NCBI GenBank assembly: GCA_958443265.1
Contig: CAUCKA010000035.1
Location: 1-13,978, forward strand
Source of the DNA: an uncultured Collinsella sp.
GTDB taxonomy: Bacteria > Actinomycetota > Coriobacteriia > Coriobacteriales > Coriobacteriaceae
Direction: 5' to 3'
DNA length: 13,978 nucleotides
The notes beneath the pieces are model-generated. The model had not been told where the DNA came from, made no database searches, and saw only the letters and a program-made list of their open reading frames with translations. The position numbers and the translations under genes were made by a program. This document shows, piece after piece, positions 1-6,371 of the stretch (positions are counted from its first letter, which is position 1; every line of letters starts with the position of its first letter).

Positions 1-517
1 CGCGACCCAGACGCGCCGCCACAAGCGGCGACAGGCGTCCGGCATCGTCCACGGCAAGTCGCGAACGCAAGCGGGCAAGCGTCTCGCCCTCGACCCATTC
101 CATGACAATTGCAGGCACACCGTCGACCTCGCCCCAGCCATAGAGGCGGGGAAAGCCCTTAAGGCCCGAAAGGGCGCGATGGCATTCGTATTCCTCGCGA
201 AACGCCGCCTTGAACTTGGCGACCAGCGCCTCGTGAGCGGCATCGTCGTCAAACTCATCGCGCGTCGGCAAGATGAGCTGTTTGAGTGCCACGGCCTCGC
301 CTTGGGCGTTGACGGCACGCGTCACGCGGCCGATACCGCCACGGCGCATGGCGGCATCGTCGGCAAACAGCATCGTAAAACGACGCAGATAGGCAGGCAG
401 TTCGCCCTGACCGAGCGCAATGGCCGGCTCAAACCCGTCGACACGCGCCAGGCGCAGGCCGACCATGGGATCGCGACCGAGCGATTGTGGTGTGGTGGAT
501 GCAAGATCGGTCATCAT
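1..517 (-). CDS. Ser/Thr protein kinase, N-lobe only (runs off the left edge)
   Basis: Partial gene; 172 codons are present and the rest lies beyond base 1. The translation has a glycine-rich loop (GGIGRV, residues about 60-65), then VALK with the ATP-binding Lys at about residue 79, a Glu-rich helix (AFREEYECHRAL) that could supply the helix-C Glu, and a hinge-like stretch (IVMEWVEGETLARL) ending at the window edge. This order is the N-lobe of a Hanks-type kinase; the catalytic loop is not in the window. About 55 residues precede the kinase fold and are unrecognised. There are two adjacent ATG codons (517 and 514). The first overlaps the stop of the upstream gene as ATGA, so translation is probably coupled to it. 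Kinase assignment is firm; substrate and full length are unknown. Confidence 0.85.
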   Translation of the reverse strand, partial: MMTDLASTTPQSLGRDPMVGLRLARVDGFEPAIALGQGELPAYLRRFTMLFADDAAMRRGGIGRVTRAVNAQGEAVALKQLILPTRDEFDDDAAHEALVAKFKAAFREEYECHRALSGLKGFPRLYGWGEVDGVPAIVMEWVEGETLARLRSRLAVDDAGRLSPLVAARLGR

Positions 518-1419
518 AGGGCAAGCGCCGCCACGTTATTGTTGAAGTTACCGAGCGCGACGTCATCATCGCCGTAATGGCCGACCCATTGACATAGGTT
601 GGTGTAACAGCCCCACAGATTGGCATACTGCTGATACCACTTTGACCGGGGCGAGAATGTCTGACGACCGAACTCGGCTCGAATGACAAACATCTCCCCG
701 ACCAGGCTGTCGCACGGCCTGGGATCTCCCGTAGAGTTATAGGTCGAGACCACGTCATTGGCACGAGAAACATAGCCGTCGAGCATGTTGTACTTGGTCA
801 CAAGCCAGCTGTGAATGCTCTCTTCCTCAGCAGCGGAAAGGCCACCGGAGTTTGCATCGTTGTCAGTGTTGCCGCCCGTCGAGCCGCCGTTTCCAGACCC
901 TCCGGCAGAGGAACCCGACCCAGAGCCACCGCCCGAACTCGACGAATCCGAGCCGGAGCCAGAAGTATCCGAGCTACCGGGCTTTCCGGACTGCTGGGCG
1001 TCCCGCTCCTTCTGCTGCTCGACCTTATTCACCGTTACCGCCACGCTATTGTTGGACAACCGATCGATGATCTTGGTGTTGGTGAGCACGATGGTTTTGC
1101 CATTGGCAAGCGTGACTTCGTTGTCCGGGGCCTCGGCGCCGTCCGCGTCGCCGGTGCCAAACACAATATGCGCGACCACACTTGCCCAAGCATATCCAGT
1201 CGTGGTCCCCAGGTCACTTTTGACCTCATGCCCCACGCGCGGTTCGCGTGCGGCATGTGCCTGCATCATGGACGGCACGGTCATGCCATAGGCAGAAACG
1301 CCAGCTATGACCAGCACCAGCGAGCAAGACAGCAGTGCGTACGCCCGCGGCGCCAAGCCCAGTCGGCGTCGCATGCGCACCGCGGCGCCGCGCTTTGTCT
1401 GAGTGCCACCGGGCCGCAT
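514..1419 (-). CDS. Membrane-anchored/exported protein with Ser/Gly linker, unknown function
   Basis: 301 aa, no family recognised. A basic N-terminus (several Arg up to about residue 25) precedes one hydrophobic helix (about 26-46, ALLSCSLVLVIAGVSAYG), giving a signal anchor or uncleaved signal with the remainder outside. Then comes a small region with VTLANGKTIVLTNTKIID, a charged segment, a low-complexity Ser/Gly stretch (about 145-190), and a C-terminal Trp/Tyr/Asn-rich domain with three Cys (PCDSL, WGCYTNLC). The Cys residues could form a disulfide outside the cell. I chose ATG 1419 because GGAGGAG (1425-1431) sits 5 nt upstream; an ATG at 1512 in frame would lie upstream of the likely promoter. 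The stop overlaps the kinase start (ATGA), so the two are probably one operon. The protein could be a ligand-binding or surface partner of the kinase, which is inference from position only. Confidence 0.8.
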   Translation of the reverse strand: MRPGGTQTKRGAAVRMRRRLGLAPRAYALLSCSLVLVIAGVSAYGMTVPSMMQAHAAREPRVGHEVKSDLGTTTGYAWASVVAHIVFGTGDADGAEAPDNEVTLANGKTIVLTNTKIIDRLSNNSVAVTVNKVEQQKERDAQQSGKPGSSDTSGSGSDSSSSGGGSGSGSSAGGSGNGGSTGGNTDNDANSGGLSAAEEESIHSWLVTKYNMLDGYVSRANDVVSTYNSTGDPRPCDSLVGEMFVIRAEFGRQTFSPRSKWYQQYANLWGCYTNLCQWVGHYGDDDVALGNFNNNVAALAL

Positions 1420-1424
1420 GCGTT

Positions 1425-1431
1425 CTCCTCC
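1425..1431 (-). promoter_or_regulatory. Ribosome binding site deciding the start of the 1419 gene
   Basis: Minus-strand GGAGGAG lies 5 nt before ATG 1419. It supports this start over the in-frame upstream ATG at 1512, which has no comparable site. Confidence 0.75.
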
Positions 1432-1434
1432 AAC

Positions 1435-1459
1435 AAAAACACGCCGCTCGGGAGCGGCG
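1435..1459 (-). terminator. Terminator-like hairpin with T-run in the leader of the 1419 gene
   Basis: On the minus strand CGCCGCT-CCCG-AGCGGCG (1442-1459, 7 bp with a 4-nt loop, one further pair possible) is followed at once by GTGTTTTTGTT. That is the form of an intrinsic terminator. It sits between the probable promoter (1482-1490) and the ribosome binding site (1425-1431). It could therefore end read-through from recR, or act as a leader attenuator for the operon. Confidence 0.55.
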
Positions 1460-1481
1460 CATTCATTCGAATCCATATTTG

Positions 1482-1490
1482 AGTGTATCA
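1482..1490 (-). promoter_or_regulatory. Extended -10 promoter candidate for the 1419-kinase operon
   Basis: Minus strand TGATACACT matches an extended -10 (TGnTAnnnT). A possible but over-spaced -35 (TTGCGC, inside the palindrome GTTGCGCAAC at 1504-1513) lies 19 nt upstream. A start near 1475 would leave a leader of about 55 nt holding the 1435-1459 hairpin. The same TGnTACACT form occurs before the other kinase gene (12574-12582). Confidence 0.4.
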
Positions 1491-1573
1491 GCGGACCCAA
1501 AAGGTTGCGCAACGAATGGGCAAATTAAGGATGCGAGTGGAAGCATCCATGCGATAAGCGGATACAAAGCATC

Positions 1574-1589
1574 TTTGTTGCACAACAAA
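1574..1589. repeat. Short inverted repeat in the recR-1419 gap
   Basis: TTTGTTG-CA-CAACAAA is a perfect 7-bp inverted repeat with a 2-nt centre, upstream of the 1419-gene promoter candidate. The tight centre suggests a dimeric protein site rather than an RNA hairpin. The role is unknown. Confidence 0.35.
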
Positions 1590-1598
1590 CTTACAGTC

Positions 1599-1626
1599 GC
1601 ACGGGGAAATTATGGCTACCCCGTGC
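1599..1626 (-). terminator. Hairpin after recR, possible terminator
   Basis: GCACGGGG (1599-1606) and CCCCGTGC (1619-1626) form a perfect 8-bp stem with a 12-nt loop, starting about 40 nt after the recR stop. No clean T-run follows on the minus strand, so termination activity is uncertain. Confidence 0.45.
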
Positions 1627-1664
1627 GTCGCGATGAAGACATACGGCAGGAGCAGGCTCGCCAC

Positions 1665-2261
1665 CTAAATCGTGCGACGGGCCTCGATGGCGCGCCCAAG
1701 CGTAAGCTCGTCGGCATACTCCAGGTCGCCGCCCACGGGAAGGCCGCTCGCCAGACGCGATACCTCAACGCCCAGCGGCTTGATATTGCGGGCCAGGTAG
1801 CTCGCCGTGGTCTCGCCCTCGATATTGGGGTTGGTGGCGATGATGACCTCGTGGATGTCCTCGTGGCCCAAGCGTGCCAGCAGCTCACGAATGTGCAACT
1901 GCTCGGGACCAATCTTGTCCATGGGACTGATCACGCCGCCCAATACGTGGTAGAGACCGTGGTAGCTGCCCGTGCGCTCAATCGCCTGGACATCGCGCGG
2001 CTCGCCCACCACGCAAATGCGAGTGGTATCGCGCATCGAATCCTGGCAGATGGAGCACTCGTCGGCCGTGGCGTAGTTAAAGCAGCGGCTGCAAAAGTGA
2101 ACCTCCTGCTTAACCTCCAGGATAGCCTCGGCCAGGCGGCGCGCCTCCTCGGCATCGGCCTCGAGCAGGTAATAGGCGATGCGCTGGGCCGACTTGGGAC
2201 CAATGCCCGGCAGACGGCCCAGCTCATCGAGCAATTTTTGCAGACTATGGTTGGCACTCAT
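1665..2261 (-). CDS. recR: Recombination mediator protein RecR
   Basis: 198 aa, the usual RecR length. RecR acts in the RecFOR pathway, loading RecA on gapped DNA at stalled or damaged forks in the cytoplasm. Visible in order: helix-hairpin-helix (LDELGRLPGIGPKSAQRI, about 11-28), a four-Cys zinc finger (CSRC at 57-60, CSIC at 69-72), a Toprim domain starting at RICVVGE (about 81) with IATNPNIEGE (about 141-150), and the conserved SRLASGLPVGGDLEYAD C-terminal segment. I start at ATG 2261, because the residues upstream in frame (to 2348) read into the ybaB coding region and do not resemble RecR. No strong Shine-Dalgarno is visible, and the start lies 13 nt after the ybaB stop, so expression probably depends on ybaB translation or read-through. 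All key residues are present. Confidence 0.96.
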   Translation of the reverse strand: MSANHSLQKLLDELGRLPGIGPKSAQRIAYYLLEADAEEARRLAEAILEVKQEVHFCSRCFNYATADECSICQDSMRDTTRICVVGEPRDVQAIERTGSYHGLYHVLGGVISPMDKIGPEQLHIRELLARLGHEDIHEVIIATNPNIEGETTASYLARNIKPLGVEVSRLASGLPVGGDLEYADELTLGRAIEARRTI

Positions 2262-2274
2262 ATATATGCGTGTC

Positions 2275-2595
2275 TTAGAACGGCATGCCCGGGATGTTGA
2301 GGCCGCCGGTGATGGCGCCCATCTGCTTGTTGGCAAGCTCGTTGACACCGCGGACGGCCTCGTTGACGGCAGCCATGATCATGTCCTGCAGCATATCGAC
2401 GTCCTCGGGATCGAGGGCATCGGGGTCGATGGTGAGGTTGACGAGCTCCATCTCGCCGTTAACGGTCACCTTGACCATGCCGCCGCCGGCAGAGGCGTCG
2501 ACGGTCTGGGACTTAAGGTTTTCCTGCGCGGCGGCAAGCTGCTCCTGCATCTTGCGAGCCTGCTTCATCATTTGCTGCATGTTCATACCGGCCAT
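2275..2595 (-). CDS. ybaB: Nucleoid-associated protein, YbaB/EbfC family
   Basis: 106 aa, normal length for this family of small dimeric DNA-binding proteins that coat the nucleoid and are usually encoded between dnaX and recR. The Met/Gln-rich N-terminal helix (MNMQQMMKQARKMQEQ) and the core GGGMVKVTVNGEMELVNLTIDP followed by an acidic helix are typical. AAAGGAG (2601-2607) is 5 nt before ATG 2595. recR follows after 13 nt on the same strand. The link to dnaX is interrupted here by two unrelated small genes. Confidence 0.95.
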   Translation of the reverse strand: MAGMNMQQMMKQARKMQEQLAAAQENLKSQTVDASAGGGMVKVTVNGEMELVNLTIDPDALDPEDVDMLQDMIMAAVNEAVRGVNELANKQMGAITGGLNIPGMPF

Positions 2596-2757
2596 GATGG
2601 CTCCTTTACGTGCGGCCGCGCGACAAGCTGCAAGGGCAGCCGGAGCGCGACGGGACTTTCAAACTCAAAAATCGTACCACGGCGCGGGGCAAGCAAGCGG
2701 GGCGGACACGCTACCTCAGTCGATATACATGTCCTCCAATACAAACCACGCGCAAAG

Positions 2758-2792
2758 ATTATGCAAGGCCGAATTATGCAAGGTTGCATAAT
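2758..2792. promoter_or_regulatory. Operator-like array of three ATTATGCAA/TTGCATAAT half-sites
   Basis: ATTATGCAAGG occurs at 2758-2768 and again at 2773-2783 (15 bp apart). The second copy is followed directly by its inverse TTGCATAAT (2784-2792), making a perfect 9-bp inverted repeat with a GG centre. Two direct and one inverted half-site in 35 bp, in an AT-rich patch inside GC-rich DNA, look like binding sites for a dimeric regulator. The regulator and target gene (ybaB-recR, the 2935 gene, or both) are not known. Confidence 0.5.
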
Positions 2793-2823
2793 ATCGCATA
2801 CTCAATCTAGTAGAGCCGAATCC

Positions 2824-2858
2824 GGCATTTCATGTGTGCCACTAAATAGCTAAATGCC
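2824..2858. repeat. Inverted repeat upstream of the 2935 gene
   Basis: GGCATTT (2824-2830) and AAATGCC (2852-2858) are perfect 7-bp arms with a 21-nt spacer, ending about 36 bp before the -10 candidate of the 2935 gene. It could be a spaced operator or a weak hairpin. Confidence 0.3.
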
Positions 2859-2894
2859 AAACCGCTGCTCGAGGCGGAGCACATGGCGGCAGGG

Positions 2895-2900
2895 TATAAT
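2895..2900 (+). promoter_or_regulatory. -10 promoter element for the 2935 gene
   Basis: TATAAT is an exact -10 match 35 nt before the start codon, with a good ribosome site in between. No convincing -35 is seen at 17-18 bp, so an activator may be needed. Confidence 0.5.
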
Positions 2901-2934
2901 TTGATTGTCATAGATTGCAATTTGGAGGTGCCCC

Positions 2935-3402
2935 ATGAATGCCCCCGACGCGCTCCAAAACATCCGCTCAAAACACCCCGTTGCATATGTGGTTCTCTAT
3001 CTCTTTGTCGGCTGGGCATTGCTGGTTGTCATCACCCATGCCATAGCTTTTGGAGCAGAACTGCTGATAGCCAGCTCGGACCAGCCCGTCGTCAAATGGG
3101 AGACGACCGATGAATGCACCGACGGAACCCGAACCATTTACTACAACAGCCCGTCCCTCTACCAAGAGTTCAAGGTCAAGATAAAGGACTCCAAGATTGT
3201 CGATGCCGAACTGGGCTCTTTATTTACAATCGGAGCAACCGTCAACGCCGAGCAAGTCGAGTACACGGACGGCCATGCGACGTATCGTATCGACCTCAGC
3301 ATCCTAGGCCGACCGTCACGCACTTGTCTGCTCGAATGCGATATACGCGGCACCACACTACACATGTCCGAAATACAGATGCGCCCGGACAAAAGAAAGT
3401 GA
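2935..3402 (+). CDS. Small single-span membrane protein, unknown function
   Basis: 155 aa, no family recognised. One hydrophobic segment (about 16-46, AYVVLYLFVGWALLVVITHA onward) follows a short hydrophilic N-terminus. The rest is a polar, probably extracytoplasmic, beta-rich domain of about 105 residues with three Cys (DECTDG, RTCLLEC) that could pair outside. The start is firm: GGAGGTG (2924-2930) lies 4 nt before ATG 2935. It stands alone, divergent from ybaB and convergent with the 3425 gene, which leaves only 22 bp between stops and no obvious terminator. Its position between dnaX and ybaB suggests a later insertion into that cluster. Confidence 0.8.
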   Translation: MNAPDALQNIRSKHPVAYVVLYLFVGWALLVVITHAIAFGAELLIASSDQPVVKWETTDECTDGTRTIYYNSPSLYQEFKVKIKDSKIVDAELGSLFTIGATVNAEQVEYTDGHATYRIDLSILGRPSRTCLLECDIRGTTLHMSEIQMRPDKRK

Positions 3403-3424
3403 TATATGGCCGAGTCGGAAGAGA

Positions 3425-3685
3425 CTAGGCATAGACTCGTCCGCCTTCGTAGGCAAAACGCAGGATGAGCGGGGCATTGTTGCGCACGAAATCATCGAGC
3501 TCTTTGAGGTCCGCTTCGCTAAAGCCCTCGCGTGACACCCAATTGAATGCCGGCAAGATGCACTCCGCCGTGTCAAAACCCCAATCGCGCGGGCGCTCCA
3601 CAACAACCTTCACCGTGTTGTCCTCACGGACTTCGGAATACGAAACTTGCGTATCGTCCTCAAGGCGGACATATTCCCACATCAT
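3425..3685 (-). CDS. Small acidic protein of unknown function
   Basis: 86 aa, unrecognised, with no signal or membrane segment, so probably cytoplasmic. The sequence has a beta-strand-like first half (VSYSEVREDNTVKVVVERP) and an acidic helix in the second half (SEADLKELDDFVRNNAP). GGAG is 7 nt before ATG 3685; a second ATG follows directly. It sits 54 nt downstream of the dnaX stop on the same strand and could be read from dnaX or from a weak TATACT -10 at 3721-3726. Judged real by ribosome site, natural composition and lack of a competing frame; function unknown. Confidence 0.7.
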   Translation of the reverse strand: MMWEYVRLEDDTQVSYSEVREDNTVKVVVERPRDWGFDTAECILPAFNWVSREGFSEADLKELDDFVRNNAPLILRFAYEGGRVYA

Positions 3686-3720
3686 AAGCTCGCTCCGTTC
3701 AAAGACGTCTCTTCTTGAGC

Positions 3721-3726
3721 AGTATA
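3721..3726 (-). promoter_or_regulatory. Possible -10 element before the 3425-3685 gene
   Basis: Minus-strand TATACT differs from TATAAT at one position and lies about 35 nt before ATG 3685, just after the dnaX stop. No -35 match is seen. Confidence 0.25.
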
Positions 3727-3739
3727 CCCGCCCGTACAG

Positions 3740-6256
3740 CTACTCCACCGGTTTGAAGATGGTGGACTGGCCGAAGACGCTGCGGATGAGGGCTTTGGCC
3801 TCGTCCTCGGTCTGCGGGATGCTCGGGGCTGCACCCTGATGGCCGAAGGGGCCGCCCGCACCGGGGTTGGATTCCCAAGGAACTGCGGGGGCATCGTCGC
3901 TGGCGGTAGCAGACGTCGCGGCTGCGGGGGCCGCGGGAGCCTCAGGCGCAGTGGCGGACTTGGGCGCGGACGCCACACCCGGCACGTCGAACGGAGGCAG
4001 ATCGTCCCCACCAGCATCGGCAGCAAAACCGCCAACCATGGCATCGTCGTAGGGAACCTGCTCGGATTCCCATGGCGCAGACGACGCAGCAGGCTGAGAT
4101 TTGGGAGCAGCCGAGCGCTCGGGCGCACGGGGTGCGGGCTCGGTCGGGAGCTTACCCGTGGCAGGAGCACCGGCGGGGTTGTCGGAGCGTAGCCAGGGGG
4201 CTTTGCCCAGGTCAGACGACTTGGGCGCGGGCGAGACGGGCTTGGGCGCGGGTGTCGGAGCAGCCGGTTTGGGTGCCGCGGGCTTAGGCGCCGACGGGGT
4301 CGATGCCGCTACCGGCGCCGCTTGCTGCTGCGGCGCGCTGGCGCTCGAGGATACAGGGGCCGCCGAGGACACGGGTTGCGGGTCCGCAGATGCCGCAGCC
4401 CGTGCAGATGGAGAATGCTCCTCATGTTGAGGAGCCGGCGTGCCACCCCCATCCAGGACATAGTCGACGGTACGACGACCGAAGACCGCGCAAACCGTCG
4501 GCAGGACCACCGACTGCGTATCGGCGCGACCGAGCATCTTAATGGCAAAAGTCGAACCCGCGGGGAACGAGACCGTGAGCTTGGAGCCGTCGTCGGCCGT
4601 GGCGCGAGCGTTGAGCAAAAGCCCTGCGTAGGAAGCCTGACGCGCCTTGACACGCTCGACAACCTCGGCCCATTTGCGCTGCAGCTCTCCGGCATCCTCG
4701 ACCGCGGGCGTCTCGGCAGTACCGGCGGCGGCAACCTGGGCGGCATTGTTGGACTGGGGCTTAGGTGCCGGAGCGGTAGCAGGCGCGGGGGCCGCAACGG
4801 GTTGAGGCGTCGGAGTCGGCGCAGGCTGAGGTGCAGGCGCTGCAGGCTTGGAAGCTGACACGGACGCAGAACGGGACGCAGGCTGGGCAGCCGGAACAGC
4901 AGCACCACGGTCCCAAGGCATACCGCCCTGGCGCGCGGACGTAGCAGCGGGGGCAGCGGATGCCGCCGGAGCGGCAGCACGAGCGCCCGAAATGAGCGTC
5001 GGCTGTTGGGCAGCAGCGGGTACGGATGCTGCAGGCGCGGCGGCCTGAGCAGCAGCCACGCTTGCCGGCACGGCGCCGTTGGCAACCATGGCCTCCAGAC
5101 GCGCCACGCGCTCGGCCAATGCCTCAATCGTTAAATCAGCCTCGGGACGTGCCAGGCGCGTGCAGGCGATCTCGAGCACCAGGCGCACATCGCTCGCACC
5201 CCTCATCTCCAAGGCGGCATCGTCGAGCACTGTCAGCACGCGAGCCAAACGATCGGCAGGATGCTCGCCAAAGGCAGCGGCCTCGGCAGCAAGCGCCTCG
5301 GCCTGTTCGGCCCCGCCCTCAAACAGCTCGGCACGGGCGCCGGCGACGCAGGCAACATACACGTCGCGCACGTGCGCCACCAGGTCGCGCGTCAGTTCCA
5401 GCAGGTCGTTTCCTTCCTCGACCTGCGCACGGATCAGTCCATAGAGCTCGGCGACATCACGATCGGCAATGGCGCGGGCAAACTCGCCCAGAATCTGGTC
5501 CGAAACCTCACCCAAAAGCGAGCGGGCATCGTCCGCATGCACGGAGCCGTTGCCAAAAACGCTCAGCTGCTCCAGCGTGGAGAGCGCGTCGCGCATGCCG
5601 CCCTTGGCATGGCGCGCCACGATGGCGAGCGCCTCGTCGTCGTAATCGAAGCCCTCCTGCTCGCACACGTATGCCAGACGGCGCTCGATATCCTCGTTAC
5701 CGATGCGGTGGAAATCGAAGCGCTGACAGCGCGAAAGGATTGTCTCCAGAATCTTTTGCGGGTCGGTGGTGCACAGCACAAAGATCACGTGCGCCGGCGG
5801 CTCCTCGAGCGTCTTGAGCAGCGCGTTAAACGCCGCCGTCGTGAGCATGTGGACCTCGTCGATGATATAGATCTTGTACTTGCCGCGCACCGGGGCAAAG
5901 TTAACGGAGTTGATGATCTCCTCGCGTACATTGTCTACGCCGGTACGGCTTGCGGCATCGAGCTCGTAGACGTCTGGGTGGTTGCCCTCGGCGATGAGCT
6001 CGCATTCCTCACAGGTGCCGTCGGGCATGCAGCCGCTCGCACCCTCGGCGCGCGCCGCCTCGGCATTGCGGCAGAGCAGCGCCTTGGCAAGAATACGCGC
6101 CATGGTGGTCTTGCCCGTGCCGCGCGGACCGCAAAACAGGTACGCGTGGGACAGGCGCCCCTCGGTAATGGCGTGCTCGAGCGTCGAGACGATATGCTGC
6201 TGGCCCACCACGGAGTCGAAGGTGAGCGGACGATACTTTCGGTACAACGATTCCAT
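3740..6256 (-). CDS. dnaX: DNA polymerase III subunit tau/gamma (clamp-loader ATPase)
   Basis: 838 aa. It is the AAA+ motor of the clamp loader that places the beta clamp on primed DNA; the tau form also ties polymerase to helicase. Visible: MESLYRKYRPLTFDSVVGQ start, Walker A GPRGTGKT (43-50), zinc-binding Cys (62, 76, 82, 85), Walker B IIDEVH (131-136), sensor 1 CTTDPQ (162-166), SRC motif (175-177), sensor 2 GGMRDAL (219-225). A long Ala/Pro/Ser-rich region from about 380 is interrupted by a folded stretch (LQRKWAEVVERVKARQASYA onward) and ends in a non-repetitive peptide EDEAKALIRSVFGQSTIFKP. I chose ATG 6256 because GGGGGAG lies 5 nt upstream and DnaX proteins begin here; upstream in-frame codons to 6475 overlap the divergent gene. 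No A AAA AAG slippery site is seen, so a shorter gamma form by the E. coli frameshift route is not indicated. Confidence 0.97.
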   Translation of the reverse strand: MESLYRKYRPLTFDSVVGQQHIVSTLEHAITEGRLSHAYLFCGPRGTGKTTMARILAKALLCRNAEAARAEGASGCMPDGTCEECELIAEGNHPDVYELDAASRTGVDNVREEIINSVNFAPVRGKYKIYIIDEVHMLTTAAFNALLKTLEEPPAHVIFVLCTTDPQKILETILSRCQRFDFHRIGNEDIERRLAYVCEQEGFDYDDEALAIVARHAKGGMRDALSTLEQLSVFGNGSVHADDARSLLGEVSDQILGEFARAIADRDVAELYGLIRAQVEEGNDLLELTRDLVAHVRDVYVACVAGARAELFEGGAEQAEALAAEAAAFGEHPADRLARVLTVLDDAALEMRGASDVRLVLEIACTRLARPEADLTIEALAERVARLEAMVANGAVPASVAAAQAAAPAASVPAAAQQPTLISGARAAAPAASAAPAATSARQGGMPWDRGAAVPAAQPASRSASVSASKPAAPAPQPAPTPTPQPVAAPAPATAPAPKPQSNNAAQVAAAGTAETPAVEDAGELQRKWAEVVERVKARQASYAGLLLNARATADDGSKLTVSFPAGSTFAIKMLGRADTQSVVLPTVCAVFGRRTVDYVLDGGGTPAPQHEEHSPSARAAASADPQPVSSAAPVSSSASAPQQQAAPVAASTPSAPKPAAPKPAAPTPAPKPVSPAPKSSDLGKAPWLRSDNPAGAPATGKLPTEPAPRAPERSAAPKSQPAASSAPWESEQVPYDDAMVGGFAADAGGDDLPPFDVPGVASAPKSATAPEAPAAPAAATSATASDDAPAVPWESNPGAGGPFGHQGAAPSIPQTEDEAKALIRSVFGQSTIFKPVE

Positions 6257-6371
6257 GGGTGCTCCCCCGGGTATACTGAGTCTTGTTGCCGCGGCGGCCA
6301 TGCGGTCGCACGGCATACTGCATTCATAATAACCCGTACGGCGAGCCCGCCGCGATAGGAGTCCAAAGAGC

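Larger units (their letters stand above)
2596..2934. other. 339-bp intergenic region between ybaB and the 2935 gene (divergent)
   Basis: This stretch must hold promoters for both directions. No tRNA or SRP RNA was recognised. For ybaB the only -10-like string I see is minus-strand TACGAT (2671-2676), without a good -35. For the plus-strand gene there is TATAAT at 2895-2900. Two repeat structures are entered separately (2758-2792 and 2824-2858). Short open frames here lack ribosome sites and look like chance. Confidence 0.5.

Noticed and set aside
1335..2300. 321-codon plus-strand open frame across recR and the leader of the 1419 gene
   Set aside because: It is antisense to RecR, which has all its motifs, and crosses promoter and terminator-like structures of the minus-strand genes.
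2596..2934. SRP RNA or tRNA gene in the gap near dnaX and ybaB, as in some bacteria
   Set aside because: No GGAAGGAAGCAG-like SRP core on either strand, and no T-loop (GGTTCGAATCC-like) with matching acceptor arms.
3740..5130. Programmed frameshift in dnaX giving a short gamma form
   Set aside because: I found no A AAA AAG slippery run on the coding strand. Low-complexity Ala/Pro codons alone do not support a frameshift.
5261..6358. 365-codon plus-strand open frame opposite dnaX
   Set aside because: It lies antisense to the well-supported clamp-loader gene, has no ribosome site and is Arg/Ala/Leu-rich in the way expected of a GC-rich shadow frame.
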